Origin: an uncultured Acetatifactor sp.
GTDB taxonomy: Bacteria > Bacillota > Clostridia > Lachnospirales > Lachnospiraceae
Length of the DNA: 34,405 bases
Assembly: GCA_910584865.1 (NCBI GenBank)
Contig: CAJUCE010000044.1
Span: 1-34,405, forward strand
Direction: 5' to 3'
Below, piece by piece: positions 8,328-15,791 of the stretch. The notes under the pieces are model-generated. The model was not told where the DNA came from and ran no database searches. It saw only the letters and a list, made by a program, of their open reading frames with translations. The position numbers and the translations under genes are program-made. The stretch's first letter is position 1, and every line of letters starts with the position of its first letter.

Positions 8328-8371
8328 GAGTCAAGGCAGTGCATTCGGAAAAAGATATTTTGAGACTAAAG

Positions 8372-8432
8372 GTATTTACATAAAAATATTTTGAATATTT
8401 GTATTTACAAATTCGGAAGTGAATGCTATAAT
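8372..8432 (+). promoter_or_regulatory. Double-operator promoter of the ROK-kinase / fucosidase genes
   Basis: Two GTATTTAC sites lie 29 bp apart centre to centre: 8372-8379, and 8401-8408 inside a 16-bp palindrome, ATTTGTA-TT-TACAAAT (8397-8412). The second contains the -35 TTTACA (8404-8409), followed by a 17-bp spacer and an extended -10, TGCTATAAT (TATAAT 8427-8432). A protein bound here would block RNA polymerase directly. Confidence 0.75.
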
Positions 8433-8528
8433 ACGTCTATATAGAGCATCTTGGCAAGTATTACTCTTTCGTTTGGGAGAAAGCGGCAGATGCAGATTCG
8501 AGAAGGATAATAGGGGGACTACACTATT

Positions 8529-9398
8529 ATGGGAGAAATCTATTTATGCCTGGATGTGGGAGGAACACAGATTAAGGCGGCAGCCGTGGACAGTGAGGGA
8601 GAGCTGCGGCGGGAAATACGCTATTTTCCGGCCAGGGCTAAGGAAGAGCAGGAGACATTACTCGCACACTTTGTTTCGATTATAAAAGAGATTCGGGTTC
8701 CGGAGACGGAAGTGAAGGGAATTCATCTGGCGTTTCCGGGGCCTTTTGACTATGAGGAGGGAATCTGCCTGCTGCAGGGGCTGGATAAATATGACAGGCT
8801 ATACAAAGTGAATCTGCGGCAGGAATTTGCGGGCAGGATGCATATGGCGCCGGAGAGAATCCGGTTTATCAATGATGCCTCTGCCTACGCTTTGGGGGAA
8901 ATGGGATTCGGCCATGCGAAGGGTGCGGCCAGAGCGGTTTTTATCTGTATCGGAACCGGGTGCGGAAGCGCATTCGGACTGGACGGAAGGCTGGCGCCGC
9001 CGGGAACGTCCGGGGTTCCGGAGAACGGATATGTGTATGGCGCGCCTTTCCAGGGGGGATGTGTGGACGATTTTATTTCCCGCCGGGGGCTGTTGACACT
9101 GACGAAAGAGCTGATGGGGACTGCCATGGACGGGAAGGCACTGGCAGAGCGGGTCCGGTCAGGAGACGAAAAAGCCAGGGCATGTTTCCTGTGCTTCGGA
9201 TGTCAGGTGGGGGATGCGCTGCTTCCGTTTCTGGAAGAATTCCGTCCGGAAGTGCTGTGTTTCGGCGGGCAGATTACCCGCAGCGCCGATCTGTTCCTGC
9301 CGCCGGTGGAGGAATATTGCCGCAGGGCGGGAATACGGGTATTGGTCACAGCGGATACATCCCTCCGTACATTGCAGGGGCTGACAAGGATACCGTGA
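8529..9398 (+). CDS. ROK-family sugar kinase
   Basis: A 289-residue ROK protein. The phosphate-binding motif DVGGTQIKAAAVD is at residues ~7-19, FINDASAYALGE marks the active-site region (the ND pair) and ICIGTGCGSAFG is the second phosphate loop. It would phosphorylate a hexose (glucose, mannose or similar) in the cytoplasm. The usual ROK zinc motif (CxCGxxGCxE) is reduced to GGCVDD, so it may be a Zn-free variant. The C-terminus is odd: this frame ends at 9398 with LRTLQGLTRIP, while the +2 frame continues to 9520 and includes GAALL, a typical ROK ending, so a frameshift near 9365-9395 is possible. The ribosome site (AGGGGG) is about 11 nt before the ATG. First gene of the putative operon. 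Confidence 0.85.
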   Translation: MGEIYLCLDVGGTQIKAAAVDSEGELRREIRYFPARAKEEQETLLAHFVSIIKEIRVPETEVKGIHLAFPGPFDYEEGICLLQGLDKYDRLYKVNLRQEFAGRMHMAPERIRFINDASAYALGEMGFGHAKGAARAVFICIGTGCGSAFGLDGRLAPPGTSGVPENGYVYGAPFQGGCVDDFISRRGLLTLTKELMGTAMDGKALAERVRSGDEKARACFLCFGCQVGDALLPFLEEFRPEVLCFGGQITRSADLFLPPVEEYCRRAGIRVLVTADTSLRTLQGLTRIP

Positions 9399-9549
9399 AT
9401 ATGGGAGCCGCCCTGCTGAAGCCGTTGCTTACGGAGAGGGAAGAATGTTTCTGCGGGAAGGTGTGCATCGGTATGGATGCCTTTTCCGCGGCGGTTTGGG
9501 CGTATGATGAGTCCAGCTAAGAAATGTCGACATAGGAAATTTTATAACA

Positions 9550-9641
9550 GTCTCGGAACGAAGGTGCCCGGAATGAAATATCAGCTGCGCATTTTGCAGA
9601 TGAAATTTCATTCCCCTATAAGGGCACCGTAGTGTAGAGAC
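9550..9641 (+). ncRNA. Multi-stem structured leader before the UroD-like gene (candidate cis-regulatory RNA or palindromic repeat)
   Basis: Nested complementary arms are visible: P1 GTCTC/GAGAC (9550-9554/9637-9641); a symmetric 8x8 internal loop; P2 GGTGCCC/GGGCACC (9563-9569/9622-9628); a 7-nt one-sided bulge (9615-9621); P3 GGAATGAAAT/ATTTCATTCC (9570-9579/9605-9614); then TCA/TGA and CTGC/GCAG closing a 7-nt loop. About 29 base pairs in total. It ends 22 nt before the start codon and has no T-run, so it is not a simple terminator. I do not recognise it as a known riboswitch. A REP/MITE-like dispersed palindrome is the main alternative. Confidence 0.5.
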
Positions 9642-9662
9642 GGCACTGGAATAGGAGGAACT

Positions 9663-10919
9663 ATGGAATATGAAGTAAGCGCACAGGATCGGCAGATTCT
9701 GCGGGAACTGGCGAAAAAGCAGCTTTTTTACGCCAGTCAGGAATGTAATCTGAAGCGGCGGGAGGAATGGTACCGCCATAACGAGCTGCAGGGGGAGCGG
9801 CCACTGATTCATCTGGAGATGGGAACCTTTGAGCAGGAAATTCTGCCGGAGAGAATGCGGTGTACCGGGGCGTTTGCCAGGCAGCTGGAGCGGACGCTGT
9901 ACTGCAATTTCCTGAATCAGGAACTGTTTGACGACGACAGGGTGACGCCGGATTACTTCGCTGTAGGTTATGACAGCTATTTTACCCTGTTCGGGCTGCA
10001 GGTGAAGGTACAGGGGGTAAAGGATGCGGACGGCAACGTGAGCGTGGGGCATCATTTTTTGTCTCAGATCGAAGATCTGGAAGAGGACTGGAGTAAGCTG
10101 GGGGAAACCCGGTTCGGGGTGAATCCGGAGGCTTCTCTGGAACGGAAAGGTGCCATCGAAGAGGTGATCGGCGACATCCTGCCGGTGCGCCTGGAAGGAA
10201 GCTGTCTGTATTCCGTCCCTACCCAGATGGTGGTCCATTTGATGAGCATGGAGACCATGATGTTCTCCATGTATGATTATCCGGAGCTGTTCAAGGAGAT
10301 GATGGGACGGATCGCCGATGATACATTGGCGTATTACCGCCTGCTTGAAAAGGAGGGACTGATTCAGCCTACCACGGGAGGCGGTTCCCTGGGACAGGGC
10401 AGCTGGTGCTATAACCATACCCTGCCAAAGGACAAGGCTCCCGGCAGCTATACAACAAAGGATGTATGGGGATTTATGGATTCTCAGGAGACGGTGGGGA
10501 TATCCCCGGAGATGTTTGAGGAGTTCATTTTCCCCTGTTATAAAAAGATTTCTGAAAACTATGGGCTGCTCTCTTACGGATGCTGCGAGCCGGTGGACCC
10601 TGTGTGGGAGAACTGTATTTCCAGACTGGAGAACCTGCGCAAGGTGTCGATCTCGCCCTGGTGCAATGAGGAATACATGGGAGAGCGGCTCCGGGGCAGC
10701 AGGGTAATCTATCACCGCAAGCCCAGCCCCAATTACCTGGGGACAGGAACGGTGCTGGACGAGGAGGCTTTTCGTACACATATCAGGAAGAGCCTGCAGG
10801 CGGCAAGGGGATGTGAGATGGAGATTACCCAGAGGGATGTCTATACCATCAACAGAGATATTCCGAAAGCGAAAAGATATGTTGACATTATCAAGGAAGA
10901 GATTGTAAACTGTTGGTGA
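9663..10919 (+). CDS. Uroporphyrinogen decarboxylase/methyltransferase-like (URO-D superfamily) protein
   Basis: A 418-residue cytoplasmic protein with the look of the URO-D / MtaA / CmuA TIM-barrel group (sometimes annotated 'trimethylamine corrinoid protein 2'). Evidence: overall length; LLSYGCCEPVDPVWE near 302-316, resembling the conserved Cys loop that binds zinc in corrinoid methyltransferases (C307, C308, with C334 in SPWCNEE as a further candidate); and a C-terminal region with SLQAARGCEMEI. No corrinoid protein or cobalamin gene is nearby, so heme or methylotrophic roles are unlikely from context. Start ATG 9663 follows AGGAGG 6 nt upstream. It is 41 bp from GH29 and probably in the same transcript. 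The function inside a glycan locus is unknown. Family assignment moderate. Confidence 0.6.
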   Translation: MEYEVSAQDRQILRELAKKQLFYASQECNLKRREEWYRHNELQGERPLIHLEMGTFEQEILPERMRCTGAFARQLERTLYCNFLNQELFDDDRVTPDYFAVGYDSYFTLFGLQVKVQGVKDADGNVSVGHHFLSQIEDLEEDWSKLGETRFGVNPEASLERKGAIEEVIGDILPVRLEGSCLYSVPTQMVVHLMSMETMMFSMYDYPELFKEMMGRIADDTLAYYRLLEKEGLIQPTTGGGSLGQGSWCYNHTLPKDKAPGSYTTKDVWGFMDSQETVGISPEMFEEFIFPCYKKISENYGLLSYGCCEPVDPVWENCISRLENLRKVSISPWCNEEYMGERLRGSRVIYHRKPSPNYLGTGTVLDEEAFRTHIRKSLQAARGCEMEITQRDVYTINRDIPKAKRYVDIIKEEIVNCW

Positions 10920-10959
10920 GAAATAAAAAAAGCCGGAACAGGCAAGGAGGATTTTCATT

Positions 10960-12249
10960 ATGATGCAGGAGTGGTTTCAAAAGGCGAAGCTGGGGATTTT
11001 CATCCACTGGGGCATTTATGCCGTAGGAGATGTGTCGGAGTCGTGGTCGTTCCACAACGGCGCTATTTCCTATGAAGATTACATGAAGCAGTGCGACGGC
11101 TTCACGGCGTCAAAATTCGACGCGACGGCTTGGGCGGATCTGTTCAAAAGGGCGGGTGCGCAGTATGTGGTGCTGACTTCCAAACACCATGACGGCGTGG
11201 CGTTGTTTGATACGCAGTATTCCGATTTAAGCGTGGTGAAGAAGACCCCGGCAGGGCGTGATTTAATCAAGGAGTACACCCAGGCAGTCCGGGATGCGGG
11301 CATGCGGGTAGGGCTTTACTTCTCTCTGATCGACTGGTCAGATCCCCGTTACAGGACGGTTTATCCGGAAGGGTCCGATCCCCAGAACCATTTAAAGGAT
11401 GTGTTTGCCACACCGGCGGGAGGGCCGGAGGATCCGGAGAAGTGGCAGGAGTTTCTGGAGTTCAACAATAATCAGATGCGGGAGCTGATGACGCAGTACG
11501 GAACCATCGATTTGCTGTGGTTTGACGGCGACTGGGAGCGCAGCGCCAATCAGTGGAGGGCGAAGGAATTCAAGGAGTATCTTCAGTCCATGAATCCCAA
11601 TGTCATCGTGAATTCCCGCCTTCAGGGTTATGGTGATTACGAGACGCCGGAGCAGGGGATACCGCTGCTGGGGCCCAAGGGTGTATGGGAATTCTGTACT
11701 ACAATTAACTCGTCATGGGGTTACCGCCCTTCCGATAACCACTACAAGACCAGCCGTCAGGTTATCCGCATGTTCTGCGACTGCCTGACTCTGGGGGGCA
11801 AGCTGCTTCTGGATGTGGGGCCCAAGGAGGACGGCACGTTGGATGAGCGTCAGGTGAAGGTGCTGGAGGATCTGGGGCAGTTTATCCATGACAACGAAGA
11901 GGCCATCTATGAAACGGAGAAGGGCTTAAGTTACAATCAGTTCCTGGGAGGCAGCACCCTGTCTGCAGACAAGAAGACGATTTATCTTTTTGTGTATGAC
12001 CAGCCTTCGGAGTTTCTGTGTGTGAAGGGCGTGAAGACACGGGTGAAGAAGGTCAGTGTACTGCACACCGGGGAGGAGCTTACCTATGACTATACAGGCT
12101 CCCTGCCCTGGAGCGGCATTCCCGGAACGCTGTGGATCCGCGCGGATAAGATGCAGATGCACCCGCTGACCACGGTTATCAAGGTGGAGCTGGAGGGCGA
12201 GATTACTTACAACCTGGGACATGGTGAGGTTGTAACCAATAACGATTAA
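10960..12249 (+). CDS. Alpha-L-fucosidase, GH29
   Basis: A 429-residue GH29 enzyme, which hydrolyses terminal alpha-L-fucose with retention of configuration. Visible family marks: FIHWG (H16-G18), SKHHDG (H76, H77, D78), the nucleophile region LLWFDGDWE with D189 as the expected nucleophile, and WEFCTTINSSWGY, typical of the C-terminal part of the barrel. There is no signal peptide, so it acts on imported oligosaccharides. It lacks an extra carbohydrate-binding domain; the C-terminal ~85 residues form a short beta domain. The linkage specificity (1,3/1,4 versus others) cannot be read. AAGGAGG precedes the ATG at 10960 by 10 nt; a second ATG follows immediately. Between the UroD-like and PHP genes. 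Confidence 0.92.
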   Translation: MMQEWFQKAKLGIFIHWGIYAVGDVSESWSFHNGAISYEDYMKQCDGFTASKFDATAWADLFKRAGAQYVVLTSKHHDGVALFDTQYSDLSVVKKTPAGRDLIKEYTQAVRDAGMRVGLYFSLIDWSDPRYRTVYPEGSDPQNHLKDVFATPAGGPEDPEKWQEFLEFNNNQMRELMTQYGTIDLLWFDGDWERSANQWRAKEFKEYLQSMNPNVIVNSRLQGYGDYETPEQGIPLLGPKGVWEFCTTINSSWGYRPSDNHYKTSRQVIRMFCDCLTLGGKLLLDVGPKEDGTLDERQVKVLEDLGQFIHDNEEAIYETEKGLSYNQFLGGSTLSADKKTIYLFVYDQPSEFLCVKGVKTRVKKVSVLHTGEELTYDYTGSLPWSGIPGTLWIRADKMQMHPLTTVIKVELEGEITYNLGHGEVVTNND

Positions 12250-12273
12250 CGGACGGAAGACGGAAACACGGGG

Positions 12274-12305
12274 GGCCGCTGCAGGATAGGATGAATGCGG
12301 CGGCC
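12274..12305 (+). other. Hairpin between GH29 and PHP genes
   Basis: GGCCGC (12274-12279) pairs with GCGGCC (12300-12305); an alternative pairing CAGGATA/TATCCTG overlaps it. Only a weak T-rich stretch follows. It could attenuate transcription or stabilise the upstream mRNA end. Confidence 0.3.
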
Positions 12306-12358
12306 TCTTATCCTGTATAGAATGCAGAGAGAATACGAGGAGAAGGGCGGATAAAATT

Positions 12359-13279
12359 ATGGTGACCGATATGTTCGGCAGGAACAGGTTGAAAATAAAT
12401 CTCCATCTACACACTACGGAGTCTGACGGCTGCAAAACTCCGGAAGAGGCGGCGGCAGTCTACAAAGCGGCGGGTTATGATATCATTGCCGTCACGGATC
12501 ACTGGAAATACCGGGGCAGCGGGGAGATTGGGGGTCTGCGGATACTTTCCGGGGCGGAATATAATATCGGGGGAGGAAACGGCGCGGAGGCTGTGTATCA
12601 CATCCTCGCCCTTGGCTGTGCACAGGATCCTCTGGTTCGGAGTGAGGATCCTGTGCAGATCATCATTGACAGGATCAACCGGTGCGGTGGGATGGCGGTG
12701 CTGGCTCATCCGGCATGGTCCCTGAATACGGTGGAACAGGCGGATGGCCTGCGCGGAATCGGGGCTACGGAGATCTATAATACGGTTTCGGATGCGGGGG
12801 AATCCTCTCGTCCCTATTCCGGATATTTTGCGGACTGTATGGCATGCAGGGGACAGCTGTATCCTTTGATCGCTGATGACGATACCCATTATTATGACGG
12901 CTCGGATGAAACGATTTCTTATATAATGCTTGCCTGCGGCAGGGAAGCCGCAGATGGGGAGATTCTTGAGGCCATCCGGAAAAAGGATTTCTATGCAAGC
13001 CAGGGTCCGGAGATTCATCTTTTCCGGGAGGGTAATCGAGTCAGCGTGAAATGCAGTCCGGTTTCCCGTATTTCCTTTTTCTCCAATGCTGTCTGGGCTC
13101 GGGGCAGATGCGTTCGGGGTGAGAATCTGACGGAGGCTTCCTGCGAGATGATGCCCTTTGAGACATTTATCAGGGCAGAGGTGACGGATGCCGATGGAAG
13201 GAAGGCATGGACGAATAGTGTGGAAATAAATCAGCCCGGGCAAAGCGTTTCCGGAGGGATCGTCAGGAAGGCATTGTAA
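12359..13279 (+). CDS. PHP-domain phosphoesterase-like protein
   Basis: A 306-residue PHP (polymerase and histidinol phosphatase) domain protein. The metal-binding motifs are in order: INLHLHTTESDG (motif I), AVTDHW (motif II), GGMAVLAHPAW (motif III), and IADDDTHYYDG near the C-terminal half (motif IV). The last ~90 residues form a small beta-rich extension common in 'PHP domain-containing' proteins of gut Firmicutes. It probably cleaves a phosphoester or related bond using two or three metal ions; the substrate is unknown. No signal peptide. Start ATG 12359 has GGAGAAGGG upstream; a second ATG (MFGRNRL) is four codons in. It lies between two fucosidase-type genes, so a role in processing a phosphorylated or modified sugar is possible but is inference only. 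Confidence 0.8.
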   Translation: MVTDMFGRNRLKINLHLHTTESDGCKTPEEAAAVYKAAGYDIIAVTDHWKYRGSGEIGGLRILSGAEYNIGGGNGAEAVYHILALGCAQDPLVRSEDPVQIIIDRINRCGGMAVLAHPAWSLNTVEQADGLRGIGATEIYNTVSDAGESSRPYSGYFADCMACRGQLYPLIADDDTHYYDGSDETISYIMLACGREAADGEILEAIRKKDFYASQGPEIHLFREGNRVSVKCSPVSRISFFSNAVWARGRCVRGENLTEASCEMMPFETFIRAEVTDADGRKAWTNSVEINQPGQSVSGGIVRKAL

Positions 13280-13359
13280 TATGCAGAGATAACATGTCAT
13301 AAGTGAATACAGAACGCCGTGCGCGAAGGCAACGCGCATGGCAACTTTGGAGGAGACAG

Positions 13360-15630
13360 ATGAAACTTTGGTATAGGAATGAGGCGGCGGAATGGACCCA
13401 GGCGCTGCCTATCGCAAACGGGCATATGGGAGCTATGTGCTACGGCGGGGCAGGCGGGCGTTATGATTTGTCGGAAAATACCTGCTGGTCCGGACATAAC
13501 CAGCCAGACCCCTTAAAGGTACATGCAAAAGAATCCATGGAGGCGGCCAGGGAGCTGCTTCTGAAGGGGGAGTATGCCCGAGGGGAGGCATTGCTGGAAA
13601 ATTGCACCGGAAATAAGGTGAATTACGGTACACAGGTACCCATGGGACGCTTGAAGGCGGCGATAGAGCAAGTCCCCGATTCGGCGTATCGGGAACTGGA
13701 GCTGGAGACAGGAGTGGCTTTGGACAGGCTGCAATATGGGGAAAATCAGGTATGCCGGGAGAGTTTTCTTTCAAATCCGGATAAAGTGATGGGAATCCGG
13801 ATGACGGCGGCGGAGCAAATGCCTGATTTGTGCCTGTGGATGGAGGGATGGAGCCAGCCCGCGCATACCAGGTGGTCGGAACAGGAGAGGCTTCTCCTGG
13901 TAAAAGGACGTGCTCTGGAAAATATCCACAGCGACGGAGTGACAGGGACGGCGTATGCGATGGCGCTGTGCTATGAGACGGACGGCCAGGTGAGCTGGAA
14001 CCGCAGAGGTCTGGTAATAAAAGGGGCTTCATGGTTGACGGTCTGGCTGTCTGCTTCTACGGATATGTTTGACCCGGGTTTTGAGGAAACCTGTAGACAG
14101 AGGGTATTCCATGCGGCAAAGAAGGGCTGGAAGGATATTTATGAAAGGCATATCGGGCAACACCGTGAGGCGATGGAACGCTGTACCTTTACCATGCCGG
14201 ATACGGGTGCCCACCTGCCTACGGACGAGCGCATTCAGGCTTTTGCGCGTAATAACGGAGGGGACGACGGGCTTATAGCGCTCTTTTTCCAGTATGGGCG
14301 GTATCTGATCTTCAATTCCAGCCGTCCCGATTCCCTTCTTCCGGCGGCGCTGCAGGGAGTATGGAATGACGACAGGGCCTGCCGGATGGAGTGGACGGAC
14401 GATATGCATCTGGACATCAATACCCAGATGAATTATTATCCGGCGGAGAGCACCGGGCTGGGAGACTGCACGGGGCCGCTTTTTCGGTGGATGAAGACGA
14501 AGCTGATTCCCAACGGAAGGAAGGTAGCCGGGGAGCTTTACGGGCTTGAGGGATGGTGTGCCCATACCGTGTCCAACGCATATGGCTGGGCGGCGCCCGG
14601 ATGGGATGTAAGCTGGGGGCTTTCCGTCTCCTGCGGAGGCTGGCTGGTGCGTCTGGCCTGGGAGCATTATCTGTATACGGGGGACCGGGATTTCCTGGCG
14701 GAATATTATGATGTCATATATGAAAACGCCAGATTCCTGGCCGGAATCCTGATGCCGGATCCCCGGACGGGACACTTGCTTACGGTTCCTGCCTATTCGC
14801 CGGAAAATGCTTTTATCAGCAACGGGGAAGTTCATTGTATAACGGCAGGGAGTACCTTTGACATGACTGCAGCCCGCAGCGGTTTTGAAATTGTGCGGAA
14901 AGCGGCGGAGATTTTAGGGCGTGAGGACGCTTTTACGGACGGCTGTGAGGCGCTTATGGAAAAGCTGCCGCCGTACAGCATCGGAAAATACGGACAACTG
15001 ATGGAATGGTATCGGGATTACGAGGAGCCTTTGCCGGACCATCGCCATACCAGCCACCTTCTGGCGCTGCATCCTTTCGGAACCATCGACCCGGAGAAAG
15101 AGCCGGAGCTGGCGGAGGCTGTCCGTATTTCCCTGGACAGGCGCCTGGGGGAGAATGCGAAGGATATCGTATATGCCAATTGGGCGGGAGCCCTTTTGAT
15201 CCTTTATTACGCCCGGCTGCTGGACGGAGAGAGGGCGGGAGCTTTCGTGAAGCCGATGATCGCCTTTTTGAGCCGGGAAAATATGATGATTACTCATCAG
15301 GGATCCACGTCTTCCGTTACAGGCGGAATCTATGAGCTGGACGGAAACACGGGCTTTGCGGCAGGTGTGGCTGAAATGCTGCTGCAGAGCCGTGAGAACA
15401 GAATAAGGATCCTGCCGGCGTTGCCTCGGGAGTGGAAAACCGGGGAATATAAAGGAATGCGGGCATATGGCGGCCATGTGGTTTCCACCGTATGGGATGA
15501 GGACAGCGTCTGTGTCACGATTGCGGCGGCAGGGGACGGGGAATTGACGGTCTGCTGCTTTGACGAAGTACGGCAGATAGAGCTGCGTAAGGGGGAGTGC
15601 TGCAGGATGCTGTTTTCACGTAAAAAGTAA
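13360..15630 (+). CDS. GH95 glycosidase (alpha-1,2-L-fucosidase / L-galactosidase family)
   Basis: A 756-residue inverting GH95 enzyme. The N-terminal domain (~1-240, WYRNEAAEWTQALPIANGHMGAM, LSENTCWSG) is followed by an alpha/alpha barrel. Catalytic region: SPENAF with E482 (general acid in the family), LPDHRHTSHL with D560, and HLDINTQMNYYPA with N354. The family usually has an NxN pair; here the first position is Asp (D352), which may change specificity. I start at ATG 13360 because AGGAG lies just upstream; the frame is open back to 13303 but that start has no ribosome site. No signal peptide, so cytoplasmic. It probably removes alpha-1,2-fucose (or alpha-L-galactose) from imported glycans. 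Last gene of the first plus-strand block, 161 bp before the GH38 gene. Confidence 0.9.
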   Translation: MKLWYRNEAAEWTQALPIANGHMGAMCYGGAGGRYDLSENTCWSGHNQPDPLKVHAKESMEAARELLLKGEYARGEALLENCTGNKVNYGTQVPMGRLKAAIEQVPDSAYRELELETGVALDRLQYGENQVCRESFLSNPDKVMGIRMTAAEQMPDLCLWMEGWSQPAHTRWSEQERLLLVKGRALENIHSDGVTGTAYAMALCYETDGQVSWNRRGLVIKGASWLTVWLSASTDMFDPGFEETCRQRVFHAAKKGWKDIYERHIGQHREAMERCTFTMPDTGAHLPTDERIQAFARNNGGDDGLIALFFQYGRYLIFNSSRPDSLLPAALQGVWNDDRACRMEWTDDMHLDINTQMNYYPAESTGLGDCTGPLFRWMKTKLIPNGRKVAGELYGLEGWCAHTVSNAYGWAAPGWDVSWGLSVSCGGWLVRLAWEHYLYTGDRDFLAEYYDVIYENARFLAGILMPDPRTGHLLTVPAYSPENAFISNGEVHCITAGSTFDMTAARSGFEIVRKAAEILGREDAFTDGCEALMEKLPPYSIGKYGQLMEWYRDYEEPLPDHRHTSHLLALHPFGTIDPEKEPELAEAVRISLDRRLGENAKDIVYANWAGALLILYYARLLDGERAGAFVKPMIAFLSRENMMITHQGSTSSVTGGIYELDGNTGFAAGVAEMLLQSRENRIRILPALPREWKTGEYKGMRAYGGHVVSTVWDEDSVCVTIAAAGDGELTVCCFDEVRQIELRKGECCRMLFSRKK

Positions 15631-15665
15631 AATAAAGCAAATGAAGTCAGTACTCCAGAGATGAT

Positions 15666-15687
15666 ATAAAATGTAAATACATTTTAT
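15666..15687. promoter_or_regulatory. 22-bp palindromic operator upstream of the GH38 gene
   Basis: Arms ATAAAATGTA and TACATTTTAT around a central AA form a perfect 22-bp palindrome whose core is TGTAAATACA, the complement of the sites near gntR. It is centred 29 bp upstream of the next site (15702-15709), the same distance as in the ROK promoter. Confidence 0.7.
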
Positions 15688-15701
15688 GAAAATAGAGCTA
15701 A

Positions 15702-15733
15702 GTATTTACATATGCGAGGCGAAATGATATAAT
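15702..15733 (+). promoter_or_regulatory. Promoter of the GH38-GH3 operon with operator on the -35
   Basis: GTATTTAC (15702-15709) contains -35 TTTACA (15705-15710); a 17-bp spacer leads to an extended -10, TGATATAAT (TATAAT 15728-15733). The layout is identical to the ROK-kinase promoter. Confidence 0.75.
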
Positions 15734-15791
15734 ACCCATAGAATTGAGATGCTTTATCCAAATTAAATACAGAAAAGTGAAAGGGCAGATT

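Noticed and set aside
8421..8460. Riboswitch in the ROK-kinase leader
   Set aside because: The region is explained by operators and promoter boxes; no nested stems were found between the -10 and the start codon.
9429..10958. Long minus-strand open frame opposite the UroD-like gene
   Set aside because: His/Leu/Gln/Pro-rich product with no recognisable domain; antisense shadow.
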